Positions 1-5,613 of a stretch of 5,613 nt of DNA are shown piece after piece. The notes below the pieces were generated by a model. It did no database searches. It was given only the letters and a program-made list of their open reading frames with translations, and was not told the DNA's origin. Where the stretch lies: contig JAFPAZ010000008.1 of the NCBI GenBank assembly GCA_017390645.1, positions 1 to 5,613 on the forward strand, written 5' to 3'. This DNA comes from Lachnospiraceae bacterium. GTDB lineage: Bacteria > Bacillota_A > Clostridia > Lachnospirales > Lachnospiraceae. A program made the position numbers and the translations under genes. The first letter of the stretch is position 1, and the number at the start of each line of letters is the position of its first letter.

Positions 1-680
1 AGAGGGTAATTATGAGGCAGCTTGAATAAAGAACAAGTTCCGTCGTACATCAAACGGACTTCCACACCTTCCTTTGCCTTTTCTTCTAAGATTTCAAGAA
101 TTTCATTCCACATTTTTCCTTCTTCCACGATGAAGTATTCCAGAAAGATAAATTTTTTTGCTTTTCTTAACTGGATTTTCATTTCTTCAAATTTATCTTC
201 TCCTAAAGGAAAAAATTTTGCGTTGGTATTTTCATAAATCGGAAAATACATGGTAGAATTCATATAGGAGGCAAGATTTGCCACGTAACGGTTTTCTTTT
301 TTTAGCTTTTCCAATACTTCTTTTTTTTGCTTCAGGTAAGGTCTGGTTTCCTTTACCCGTTCTGTAATTTTATGATGCAGAATGCGGGAACCCAGTTGAC
401 ACTTGATAAATAAATAAAATAATCCGCCAAAAACAGGAAATACCAAAATTGGTATAATCCAGGCAAGTTTATAATCCGGATTATCTTCACGGTTAATGAT
501 GTAAAGTGTCAAAAACGCCGCAAGGGCAGTAAAACCACCATAAATATAGATCATATACTCCTGCATCCAGATGCAGTAAGCAAAAAGGATTGCCAATTGG
601 ATGCATAGTAATAAAATAAAAATAATGGTTCTGCTAAATATGATTTTTAATAGTTTATTTCTTTTTTGTTTCAATTCCAT
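1..680 (-). CDS. cls: Cardiolipin synthase (phospholipase D type), N-terminal 226 codons, cut by window edge
   Basis: The enzyme makes cardiolipin at the cytoplasmic membrane, in bacteria usually by condensing two phosphatidylglycerols with release of glycerol. Reading the minus strand from ATG at 680 gives 226 open codons with no stop before the edge. Residues about 13-37, 42-62 and 73-93 are hydrophobic. The segment NPDYKLAWIIPIL followed by PVFGG (about 67-86) is the typical PLDc_N membrane hairpin of Cls proteins. From about residue 145 a soluble domain begins, with FIFLEYFIVEEGKMW and VRLMYDGTCSL, which match the strand regions that precede the first HKD motif in Cls. That catalytic motif (HxKxxxxD) should lie just left of the window, so activity cannot be judged. 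Family members are about 480-520 residues, so a little under half is visible. The start is uncertain between ATG 680 and TTG 674 (see the ribosome-binding-site entry). The gene is divergent from the GDPD gene. Confidence 0.9.
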   Translation of the reverse strand, partial: MELKQKRNKLLKIIFSRTIIFILLLCIQLAILFAYCIWMQEYMIYIYGGFTALAAFLTLYIINREDNPDYKLAWIIPILVFPVFGGLFYLFIKCQLGSRILHHKITERVKETRPYLKQKKEVLEKLKKENRYVANLASYMNSTMYFPIYENTNAKFFPLGEDKFEEMKIQLRKAKKFIFLEYFIVEEGKMWNEILEILEEKAKEGVEVRLMYDGTCSLFKLPHNYP

Positions 681-685
681 CACCT
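679..685 (-). promoter_or_regulatory. Shine-Dalgarno of cls overlapping the ATG start
   Basis: On the minus strand the seven bases AGGTGAT match the 3' end of 16S rRNA, but the last two belong to the ATG at 680-678. No other purine-rich site lies upstream within a usable distance. Measured to the TTG at codon 3 (674-672), the AGG core sits 8 nt upstream, which is a normal spacing. The real start may therefore be TTG 674, giving a protein two residues shorter that begins MKQKRNK. Confidence 0.45.
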
Positions 686-693
686 GGTTTAGT

Positions 694-722
694 ATTTTAA
701 CATATTTTGTATGAAGGCTCAA
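694..722 (-). promoter_or_regulatory. Sigma-70-type promoter of cls with extended -10
   Basis: On the minus strand: -35 TTGAGC (722-717), a 17-bp spacer, and -10 TAAAAT (699-694), with TG one base ahead of the -10 (702-701). The expected transcription start is near 687, leaving a leader of only about 7 nt before ATG 680. The mRNA would be almost leaderless, or translation would begin at TTG 674. This is a motif reading only. Confidence 0.6.
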
Positions 723-741
723 GAAAAATCATTTATTTTTC
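723..741. promoter_or_regulatory. Candidate operator: 7-bp inverted repeat between the divergent -35 boxes
   Basis: GAAAAAT (723-729) and ATTTTTC (735-741) are perfect inverted copies separated by CATTT. The element directly abuts the cls -35 (717-722) and ends two bases before the GDPD -35 (744-749), so a bound protein could affect both promoters. It is AT-rich in an AT-rich spacer, so chance is a real alternative. It has no GC stem and cannot be a terminator. I do not recognise a known regulator's site. Confidence 0.3.
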
Positions 742-743
742 AC

Positions 744-772
744 TTCACCTTATTAGGGATTTGTGATAAAAT
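744..772 (+). promoter_or_regulatory. Sigma-70-type promoter of the GDPD-ftsH-HAD gene set
   Basis: -35 TTCACC (744-749, 4 of 6 consensus matches), a 17-bp spacer, and -10 TAAAAT (767-772, 5 of 6), preceded by TGA so that it forms an extended -10. The predicted start of transcription is near 779, giving a leader of about 29 nt that contains the purine-rich ribosome-binding site GGGAAGG (791-797), 10 nt before ATG 808. Confidence 0.6.
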
Positions 773-807
773 AATTTGTATTACCTTATTGGGAAGGAAA
801 CAAAATT

Positions 808-2625
808 ATGTTTAAAGAATGGAAAAAATTCGTGAAATATAATCTGGGTTCACTGGTATTATATGAAATAATATATAAAATTATATTGCTTTTGGTTATG
901 GTTCCTTTAACCTATCAATGTCTGAATTTAATAATCAAATTTTCAAAGTATAGTTATATTACCAGAAATAATATCTATGCGATTTTAAAGAAACCCTCCA
1001 GTATTTTTATAATTGCCGTGTATTTATTTATTATAAGTGCATATTTTATGGTGGAGATATATGCCATAAATAACTGCTTTCATTACAGTGCCCATGGGTA
1101 TAAGATGGGGATTTTCCGTTTGTTTTCTTCCAGTGTAAAGGGATTTATCAAAATATTTCATCCTAAAAATCTGGTCTGGCTTTTGCATTCTCTTGTCATG
1201 GCCTTATTGCTTAGTTATCCTGTTTTAATTGATATTTTACGTACAATTAAGCTACCGAAGGCATTAAGGACATTTGGAAAAAAGTATATTCTTGGAAATG
1301 ACTGGGTAAAGTTTTTTTGCGTTCTGGCAGTTCTTGTTTTGTGTTATTGTTTTATCCGGTGTATTTTTGCAAGGTCTATCAGCATTTATGAAAAGAAAGG
1401 TTTTCTGGAATCCTTAAAAGAGAGTTTTTCTCTTACCAGGAAACGGACAAGGTATGTTTTAGGATATGGACTGATTGTAAATATTCTGCTGATAGTTGCA
1501 TATCTATTGTTATACGTTGTTATTTTGCTGGTATGCACTTTGATTATTTACTTTTTTGTAAAGAGAAGTCTGGCACTTACCCTATTTATCGTGGTAAATC
1601 AGCGATTAAAGTACTATATGTATCTTGTAATTATGTCAGTGAGTATACTTTGTAACTACAGTATCATAAATCTTCTGTATTTCCGGTTTAAAAAAGAAGA
1701 TGGTCTGGAGGATGTTTTTATTCCGACACGAAATGTAAAACTGCCAGGAAAACGGTATCGTCTGGGATTTTACAGTGTTCTGGTATTGGGAATTCTAATG
1801 AGTGGATACTATTTTGCCAACATCATATATAACGGTGCCAATACTGCCATAAGTGCTTTAAGGTCTGTGCAGATTTGTGCCCATAGAGGCTCCTCTGTCA
1901 GGGCACCGGAGAATACGTTAGAAGCCGTCAAACTGGCAATCGATGAAATGGCAGATTACGTGGAGATTGATGTGCAGTTGACCAAAGATGGAGAAGTTGT
2001 GCTGATGCATGATTCCAGTCTGGAACGGACTACGGGAGAAAAGAAAAATGTCTGGGATTTGACGTTTGAAGAAATACAGATGCTGGATGCCGGAAGCTGG
2101 CATTCGGAAGAATATATCGGTACTACGATTCCGACATTGGAAGAGGTTCTAAAAATCTGTAAGGGTGAAATTATTGTAAATATAGAAATAAAGGGGGATA
2201 AGCACAATGAAGGAATTGAAGAAAAAGTAGTAGAGCTGATTGAAAAATATGACCTGGAAAATCAATGTGTGGTTACTTCCATGTCTTATTCTTCCTTGAA
2301 AAAAGTAAAGGAAACAAATGAGAAGATAAAGACAGGTTATATTACTGCCATGTTATATGGAAATATATATGACAGAAAATACGTAGATTTTTTAAGCTTA
2401 AAGTCGGTTTTTGTAACAGAAACCACCGTACAGAATGCCCATAGTAAAGGAAAAGAAGTATATGTCTGGACCGTAAATTCTGAGTTGGAACTGGAGCGTA
2501 TGAAAAATCTTGGGGTGGATAATATCATTACAGATGACCCGATTTTAGCCAGAAAGGTAATTAATAAAACAAAATACAATGAGGGATATTTTGGACTACT
2601 AAATCGTATTTTTGCAGAAGAATAA
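808..2625 (+). CDS. Membrane-anchored glycerophosphodiester phosphodiesterase (GPDPase_memb + GDPD)
   Basis: A 605-residue two-part protein. Residues 1-345 are strongly hydrophobic, with membrane segments near 21-37, 63-83, 121-145, 168-188, 217-250 (probably two), 270-290 and 317-341. This fits the GPDPase membrane domain found ahead of GDPD in Firmicutes. Residues about 356-585 are the GDPD barrel: AHRGSSVRAPENT (H359, R360, E368, N369), EIDVQLTKDG (E386, D388), HDSSLERTTG (H401), IEIKG (E460, K462), VYVWTVN and the closing GVDNIITDDP. All expected metal and catalytic residues are present, so it should be active. The family hydrolyses glycerophosphodiesters to sn-glycerol-3-phosphate and an alcohol; the exact substrate cannot be read here. 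The barrel follows the last membrane segment, so its side of the membrane is uncertain, though outside is likely by analogy. The total length is normal for this architecture. It is first in the plus-strand set and divergent from cls. The ATG at 808 has GGGAAGG upstream. Confidence 0.93.
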   Translation: MFKEWKKFVKYNLGSLVLYEIIYKIILLLVMVPLTYQCLNLIIKFSKYSYITRNNIYAILKKPSSIFIIAVYLFIISAYFMVEIYAINNCFHYSAHGYKMGIFRLFSSSVKGFIKIFHPKNLVWLLHSLVMALLLSYPVLIDILRTIKLPKALRTFGKKYILGNDWVKFFCVLAVLVLCYCFIRCIFARSISIYEKKGFLESLKESFSLTRKRTRYVLGYGLIVNILLIVAYLLLYVVILLVCTLIIYFFVKRSLALTLFIVVNQRLKYYMYLVIMSVSILCNYSIINLLYFRFKKEDGLEDVFIPTRNVKLPGKRYRLGFYSVLVLGILMSGYYFANIIYNGANTAISALRSVQICAHRGSSVRAPENTLEAVKLAIDEMADYVEIDVQLTKDGEVVLMHDSSLERTTGEKKNVWDLTFEEIQMLDAGSWHSEEYIGTTIPTLEEVLKICKGEIIVNIEIKGDKHNEGIEEKVVELIEKYDLENQCVVTSMSYSSLKKVKETNEKIKTGYITAMLYGNIYDRKYVDFLSLKSVFVTETTVQNAHSKGKEVYVWTVNSELELERMKNLGVDNIITDDPILARKVINKTKYNEGYFGLLNRIFAEE

Positions 2626-2638
2626 AGGAGTATAAAAT
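2611..2638 (+). promoter_or_regulatory. Possible internal promoter for ftsH
   Basis: TTTGCA (2611-2616) and TAAAAT (2633-2638) are 16 bp apart at the very end of the GDPD gene. They would start transcription near 2645, leaving a leader of about 35 nt that keeps the strong ftsH ribosome-binding site. This would let ftsH and the HAD gene be expressed apart from GDPD. AT-rich DNA yields such matches by chance, and read-through from the 744-772 promoter is equally possible. Confidence 0.35.
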
Positions 2639-2667
2639 AGGGAACTTTTTTGAAACAGGACCCGTAA

Positions 2668-2674
2668 GAGGAGG
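2668..2674 (+). promoter_or_regulatory. Strong ribosome-binding site of ftsH
   Basis: GAGGAGG lies 5 nt before ATG 2680. It decides the start: the next in-frame methionine is residue 156, inside the extracytoplasmic/second membrane region. The long charged N-terminal extension is therefore translated, not an annotation artefact. Confidence 0.8.
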
Positions 2675-2679
2675 TTAGT

Positions 2680-4662
2680 ATGGATAAAAAACAAAAAAAG
2701 GATAAAAACGAAAAGGATTTCAAAAAGGAAAAGGATCTAAAAAAGGAAAAAAAGGAGAAATGGAATTTCTTACTTTTGGGTGACAATGATGACGACGATG
2801 ATGATGACGATAATCCGGAAGAACGAAAAGATAAAAACAAGAATTGGTTTTACAGAGTGTCTATTCTTTTGCTAGCACTTTTGGTGATTGGGTTAAATTT
2901 GGTACTTAGTTTAAGTAATAGTAAAAAAGACCGGACCCATATTGAATACCAGGAATTTAAACAGTACTTAGCAGAAGGAAAGGTAGAAAAGGTAACCATA
3001 GAAACCAATCTTTTGAACATTGAGTTAAAAGAGGGAGAGAATAAGAAGTGTTATACGGAACGCCTGTCTGGAGATACCAGATTGATAGAACAGTTAGAAG
3101 AAGCCGGTGTTAAGTTTGTTGGAAAATACAATGAAGATGCTTATATGTGGAATTTGTTGCTTACTTCCGTTTTGCCTCTCCTTCTTATGGTGGGCATGCT
3201 AGGACTCCTTATGCATAAAATGGGGGGAAAAGGTGGTATTTTTGGATTTGGAAAATCCAGGGCCAAGGTTTATGTTGAAAAGAGTACAGGGGTTACTTTT
3301 GCAGATGTTGCCGGAGAAGAAGAAGCAAAGGAATCTATTCAGGAAATAGTTGACTTTCTTCACAATCCGAAAAAATATCAGGAAATTGGAGCAAGATTGC
3401 CAAAAGGAGCTTTGCTGGTAGGGCCTCCGGGAACTGGAAAAACATTACTGGCAAAGGCAGTTGCGGGAGAAGCCAATGTGCCGTTTTTCTCCATTTCCGG
3501 TTCAGATTTTGTGGAAATGTATGTAGGTGTTGGTGCCTCGAGGGTACGTGACCTCTTTGAACAGGCACAGGAAATGGCACCCTGTATTATTTTCATCGAT
3601 GAAATTGATGCTATTGGAAAGAAGAGAGATAATGGACGTGATGGTGGAAATGATGAGAGAGAACAGACTTTAAATCAGTTGCTAGCCCAGATGGATGGTT
3701 TTGATACTTCATTGGGGCTGATTATTTTGGCAGCAACCAACCGGCCGGAAGTGTTAGATAAAGCCTTGTTAAGACCTGGAAGATTTGACCGGAGAGTCAT
3801 CGTGGAAAAACCGGATTTAAAGGGACGTGTAGATATCTTAAAGGTACATGCACAGAATGTAAAAATGGATGAGTCGGTGGATTTTAAAGAGATTGGTCTT
3901 GCGACTGCCGGTGCTGTAGGAGCAGATTTAGCCAATATTATTAATGAAGCTGCTTTAGGAGCGGTGAAAGCGGGAAGAACCATGGTTTCCCAGAAAGATT
4001 TATTTGAAGCGGTGGAAGTCGTTATTTTAGGAAAAGAAAAGAAAGATAAGATACTAAGCGAAAAAGAACGGAACATCATCGCATATCATGAGGTTGGTCA
4101 TGCACTGGCATCTGCGCTATTAAAACATTCTGAACCTGTGCAAAAAATTACCATTATTCCAAGAACCATGGGGGCATTGGGGTATGTATTGCATGTGCCA
4201 GAGGAAGAAAAAAATTTAAGTAGTAAGCAAGAAATGCTGGATTCACTGGTGGGATTGGTGGCAGGTCGAGCCGCAGAAGAAGTTGTATTTCAGTCCATTA
4301 CCACAGGTGCATCCAATGACATTGAAAAAGCTACGGAACTGGCACGTTCTATGGTAACGCAGTATGGTATGTCAGAACGGTTCGGGTTAATGGCATTGGA
4401 ATCCATAGAGAACCGATATCTGGATGGAAGGCCGGTGTTAAAATGTTCCAGCACTACGGAAACCATGATTGATGAAGAAGTAAAGCAAATGTTGTCGGAT
4501 GCGTACAAAAAGGCAATTTCTCTACTTTCAGAACACAGGGATGATCTGGAAAGGCTGGCACAGTTTTTACTAAAAGAAGAAACCATTACAGGTAAAAAGT
4601 TTATGGAAATTTTGGAAAATAAAGATACGAAGGAGAGCGACATAGAATGTACCGATTGTTAG
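2680..4662 (+). CDS. ftsH: ATP-dependent zinc metalloprotease FtsH with charged N-terminal extension
   Basis: A 660-residue membrane-bound hexameric AAA+ protease that extracts and degrades membrane and short-lived cytosolic proteins. Order: Lys/Glu-rich then Asp-rich cytoplasmic extension (1-56), first membrane segment (57-78), extracytoplasmic domain (79-156), second membrane segment (157-179), AAA+ domain (about 200-450), peptidase domain (about 455-645). Visible motifs are Walker A GPPGTGKT (248-255), pore loop YVGVG (281-285, Tyr where E. coli has Phe), Walker B IIFIDEID (303-310), and the second region of homology with arginine fingers R365 and R368. The zinc site is HEVGH (470-474) plus D547 in TTGASND. 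Everything needed for activity is present. Odd points: most FtsH proteins enter the first membrane segment within about 10 residues, whereas here about 56 precede it, with an unbroken run of eight Asp (37-44). The tail ends ECTDC, a CxxC pair formed where the gene overlaps the HAD start. It may be one of several FtsH paralogues, as Clostridia often have; this cannot be told here. Confidence 0.97.
   Translation: MDKKQKKDKNEKDFKKEKDLKKEKKEKWNFLLLGDNDDDDDDDDNPEERKDKNKNWFYRVSILLLALLVIGLNLVLSLSNSKKDRTHIEYQEFKQYLAEGKVEKVTIETNLLNIELKEGENKKCYTERLSGDTRLIEQLEEAGVKFVGKYNEDAYMWNLLLTSVLPLLLMVGMLGLLMHKMGGKGGIFGFGKSRAKVYVEKSTGVTFADVAGEEEAKESIQEIVDFLHNPKKYQEIGARLPKGALLVGPPGTGKTLLAKAVAGEANVPFFSISGSDFVEMYVGVGASRVRDLFEQAQEMAPCIIFIDEIDAIGKKRDNGRDGGNDEREQTLNQLLAQMDGFDTSLGLIILAATNRPEVLDKALLRPGRFDRRVIVEKPDLKGRVDILKVHAQNVKMDESVDFKEIGLATAGAVGADLANIINEAALGAVKAGRTMVSQKDLFEAVEVVILGKEKKDKILSEKERNIIAYHEVGHALASALLKHSEPVQKITIIPRTMGALGYVLHVPEEEKNLSSKQEMLDSLVGLVAGRAAEEVVFQSITTGASNDIEKATELARSMVTQYGMSERFGLMALESIENRYLDGRPVLKCSSTTETMIDEEVKQMLSDAYKKAISLLSEHRDDLERLAQFLLKEETITGKKFMEILENKDTKESDIECTDC
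2713..2748 (+). repeat. Two 18-bp direct repeats in the ftsH N-terminal coding region
   Basis: Codons 12-17 and 18-23 read K-D-F-K-K-E and K-D-L-K-K-E. The 18-bp DNA units differ only in the third codon (TTC versus CTA), and a partial third unit follows (codons 24-27). The unit is a multiple of 3, so gain or loss of copies would keep the frame and only lengthen or shorten the charged extension. It probably arose by slippage. Confidence 0.7.
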
Positions 4663-5462
4663 TGTTAGATATTGATGGTACTTTGACCAACAATAAAAAA
4701 GAAATCACCCAAAATACCAAGGCAGCCATCAAAAAGGCACAGGAAAAGGGTGTTAAGATTGTGATTGCTACAGGAAGACCTACGAAGGGGGCAAAAAAAG
4801 TAGCAGAAGAGTTAAATCTCTTTGAAACCGGAGGATACATTTTATCTTTTAATGGAGGAAGAATCACGGATTGTAAGACAGGAGAGGTGATTTTTCAAAG
4901 GGTTTTGGAGAAGGAAGATGTAGCTAAAATCTATGAGATTGCAAAAGAAAATAAGATTGTGATGATTACCTATGAGGGTGATACGGTATTGATGGAAGTG
5001 GAAAATGATGAGTATGCCAATTTAGAAGCCAGGTTAAATGAAATGGAAACAAAACTGGTGGATTCCATTGTGGATTATGTAGATTTTCCGGTAAATAAAT
5101 GTCTCATGACAGGAGATGGCGATTATTTAGCGGGAGTAGAGCAAAAAGCATTGGCAAAATACAGGGATGATTATAGCATTTTCCGCTCAGAAGCCTTTTT
5201 CCTTGAATTCATGCCAAAAGGTGTGGATAAGGCAAAATCTTTAGAACGGCTTTTGGAATATTTAGGATGTGAAAGAGAAGAAATGATTGCCTGTGGTGAC
5301 GGATTTAATGATGCTTCCATGATACAGTATGCAGGACTTGGGGTGGCGATGGAAAATGCCAAAGAACAGGTAAAAGAAGTGGCAGATTTTATCACAAAGT
5401 CCAATGAAGAAGATGGAGTTGCTTACGTCATTGAAAGATTTATTCTAGAAAAGGAAATCTAA
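4647..5462 (+). CDS. Cof-like HAD-superfamily phosphatase (HAD-IIB)
   Basis: A 271-residue cytosolic hydrolase, full length for the Cof family. Motif I is LDIDGT (nucleophile D8, acid/base D10). Motif II is ATGR (T42). A cap of about residues 85-190 follows, then motif III GVDKAKSLERL (likely K195) and motif IV CGDGFNDASM (D218, D222). All catalytic residues are present. The family dephosphorylates sugar phosphates and other small phosphoesters, including FMN or PLP in some members; the substrate cannot be predicted from sequence. The ATG lies inside the ftsH end (16-bp overlap), with AGGAG at 4631-4635, 11 nt upstream and within ftsH, so translational coupling is likely. The last 17 codons and stop form the first unit of the tandem array at 5409-5613. 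No terminator is seen after the stop. Confidence 0.93.
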   Translation: MYRLLVLDIDGTLTNNKKEITQNTKAAIKKAQEKGVKIVIATGRPTKGAKKVAEELNLFETGGYILSFNGGRITDCKTGEVIFQRVLEKEDVAKIYEIAKENKIVMITYEGDTVLMEVENDEYANLEARLNEMETKLVDSIVDYVDFPVNKCLMTGDGDYLAGVEQKALAKYRDDYSIFRSEAFFLEFMPKGVDKAKSLERLLEYLGCEREEMIACGDGFNDASMIQYAGLGVAMENAKEQVKEVADFITKSNEEDGVAYVIERFILEKEI

Positions 5463-5613
5463 GCAATTGGAAGAAAGATAAGAGAAGATGGAGTTGCTTA
5501 CGTCATTGAAAGATTTATTCTGGAAAAGGAAATCTAAGCATTGGAAGAAAGATAAGAGAAGATGGAGTTGCTTATGTCATTGAAAGATTTATTCTGGAAA
5601 AGGAAATCTAAGC
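5409..5613 (+). repeat. Tandem array of 75/74-bp units made from the 3' end of the HAD gene
   Basis: Unit 1 is 5409-5483 (75 bp), unit 2 is 5484-5557 (74 bp) and unit 3 is 5558-5613 (56 bp, cut by the window edge). Each begins GAAGATGGAGTTGCTTA and contains codons for EDGVAYVIERFILEKEI, then TAA and an AAGC(A)ATTGGAAGAAAGATAAGA spacer. Only three differences are seen: A5447 is G in units 2 and 3 (5522, 5596), C5426 and C5501 are T in unit 3 (5575), and unit 2 lacks one A of the spacer. The 151 bp after the HAD stop hold nothing else: no gene, hairpin terminator or RNA gene. The array may continue to the right. Confidence 0.95.

Noticed and set aside
22..237. 71-codon plus-strand open frame
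   Set aside because: It lies antisense within the clear cls coding sequence and has no family features or ribosome-binding site.
2640..2663. Terminator or attenuator hairpin between GDPD and ftsH (GGG...CCC around a T run)
   Set aside because: Only three G-C pairs can form, the arms do not extend, and the T run is in the loop. It cannot act as a Rho-independent terminator.
2337..2840. Long minus-strand open frames opposite GDPD, ftsH and HAD (for example 2337-2840, 3675-4079, 4290-4643)
   Set aside because: They are composition shadows (Ser/Phe/Leu-rich) of strongly supported plus-strand genes, with no recognisable domains.
3274..4640. Inactivated FtsH because of HEVGH instead of HEAGH and Tyr281 in the pore loop
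   Set aside because: Both zinc histidines and the catalytic glutamate are kept, D547 is present, and Tyr is a conservative aromatic pore residue. Both variants are compatible with an active enzyme.
5488..5583. 31-codon open frame (starting MELLTSLKDLFWKRK) across units 2 and 3 of the array
   Set aside because: It is an off-frame reading of the repeated HAD gene end. The equivalent frame in unit 1 stops at TAG after 11 codons, the unit 3 version is in another phase, and there is no good Shine-Dalgarno site.
5409..5613. CRISPR array or repeat-based RNA locus
   Set aside because: Adjacent units are near-identical over their full length with no unique spacers, and unit 1 is coding sequence. It is a simple tandem duplication.
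5463..5613. Rho-independent terminator after the HAD gene
   Set aside because: No GC-rich inverted repeat followed by a T run is visible before the window ends.

Overview
The window is AT-rich DNA with dense genes, Shine-Dalgarno starts and sigma-70-type promoters. Protein wording (a Clostridia-like cardiolipin synthase N-terminus, an FtsH with HEVGH, a membrane-anchored GDPD, a Cof-type HAD hydrolase) suggests a low-GC Firmicute, probably in the Lachnospiraceae/Clostridia. This placement rests on style and remembered family resemblance, not on a database search.

Layout: positions 1-680 (minus strand) hold the first 226 codons of a phospholipase-D-type cardiolipin synthase that runs off the left edge. 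Positions 681-807 are a 127-bp divergent control region. It has two face-away promoters, each with an extended -10, and a short AT-rich palindrome exactly between the two -35 boxes. Three co-directional plus-strand genes follow: a membrane-anchored glycerophosphodiester phosphodiesterase (808-2625), an FtsH AAA+ zinc protease with an unusual charged N-terminal extension (2680-4662), and a Cof-like HAD phosphatase (4647-5462) that overlaps ftsH by 16 bp. From 5409 to the right edge there is a tandem array of about 75-bp units. Its first unit is the last 17 codons and stop of the HAD gene plus the following bases; the array is cut by the window end.

How they may work together (inference): the divergent cardiolipin synthase and GDPD both act on glycerophospholipid metabolism, one making cardiolipin and the other cleaving deacylated glycerophosphodiesters to glycerol-3-phosphate and an alcohol. 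FtsH controls membrane-protein quality. The HAD enzyme is a general small-phosphoester phosphatase translationally linked to ftsH. This looks like an envelope-maintenance housekeeping cluster. I see no defence system, mobile element, CRISPR array or RNA gene. The least ordinary features are the gene-end tandem array and the Lys-rich/Asp-rich head of FtsH, whose DNA carries three in-frame slippery heptamers.
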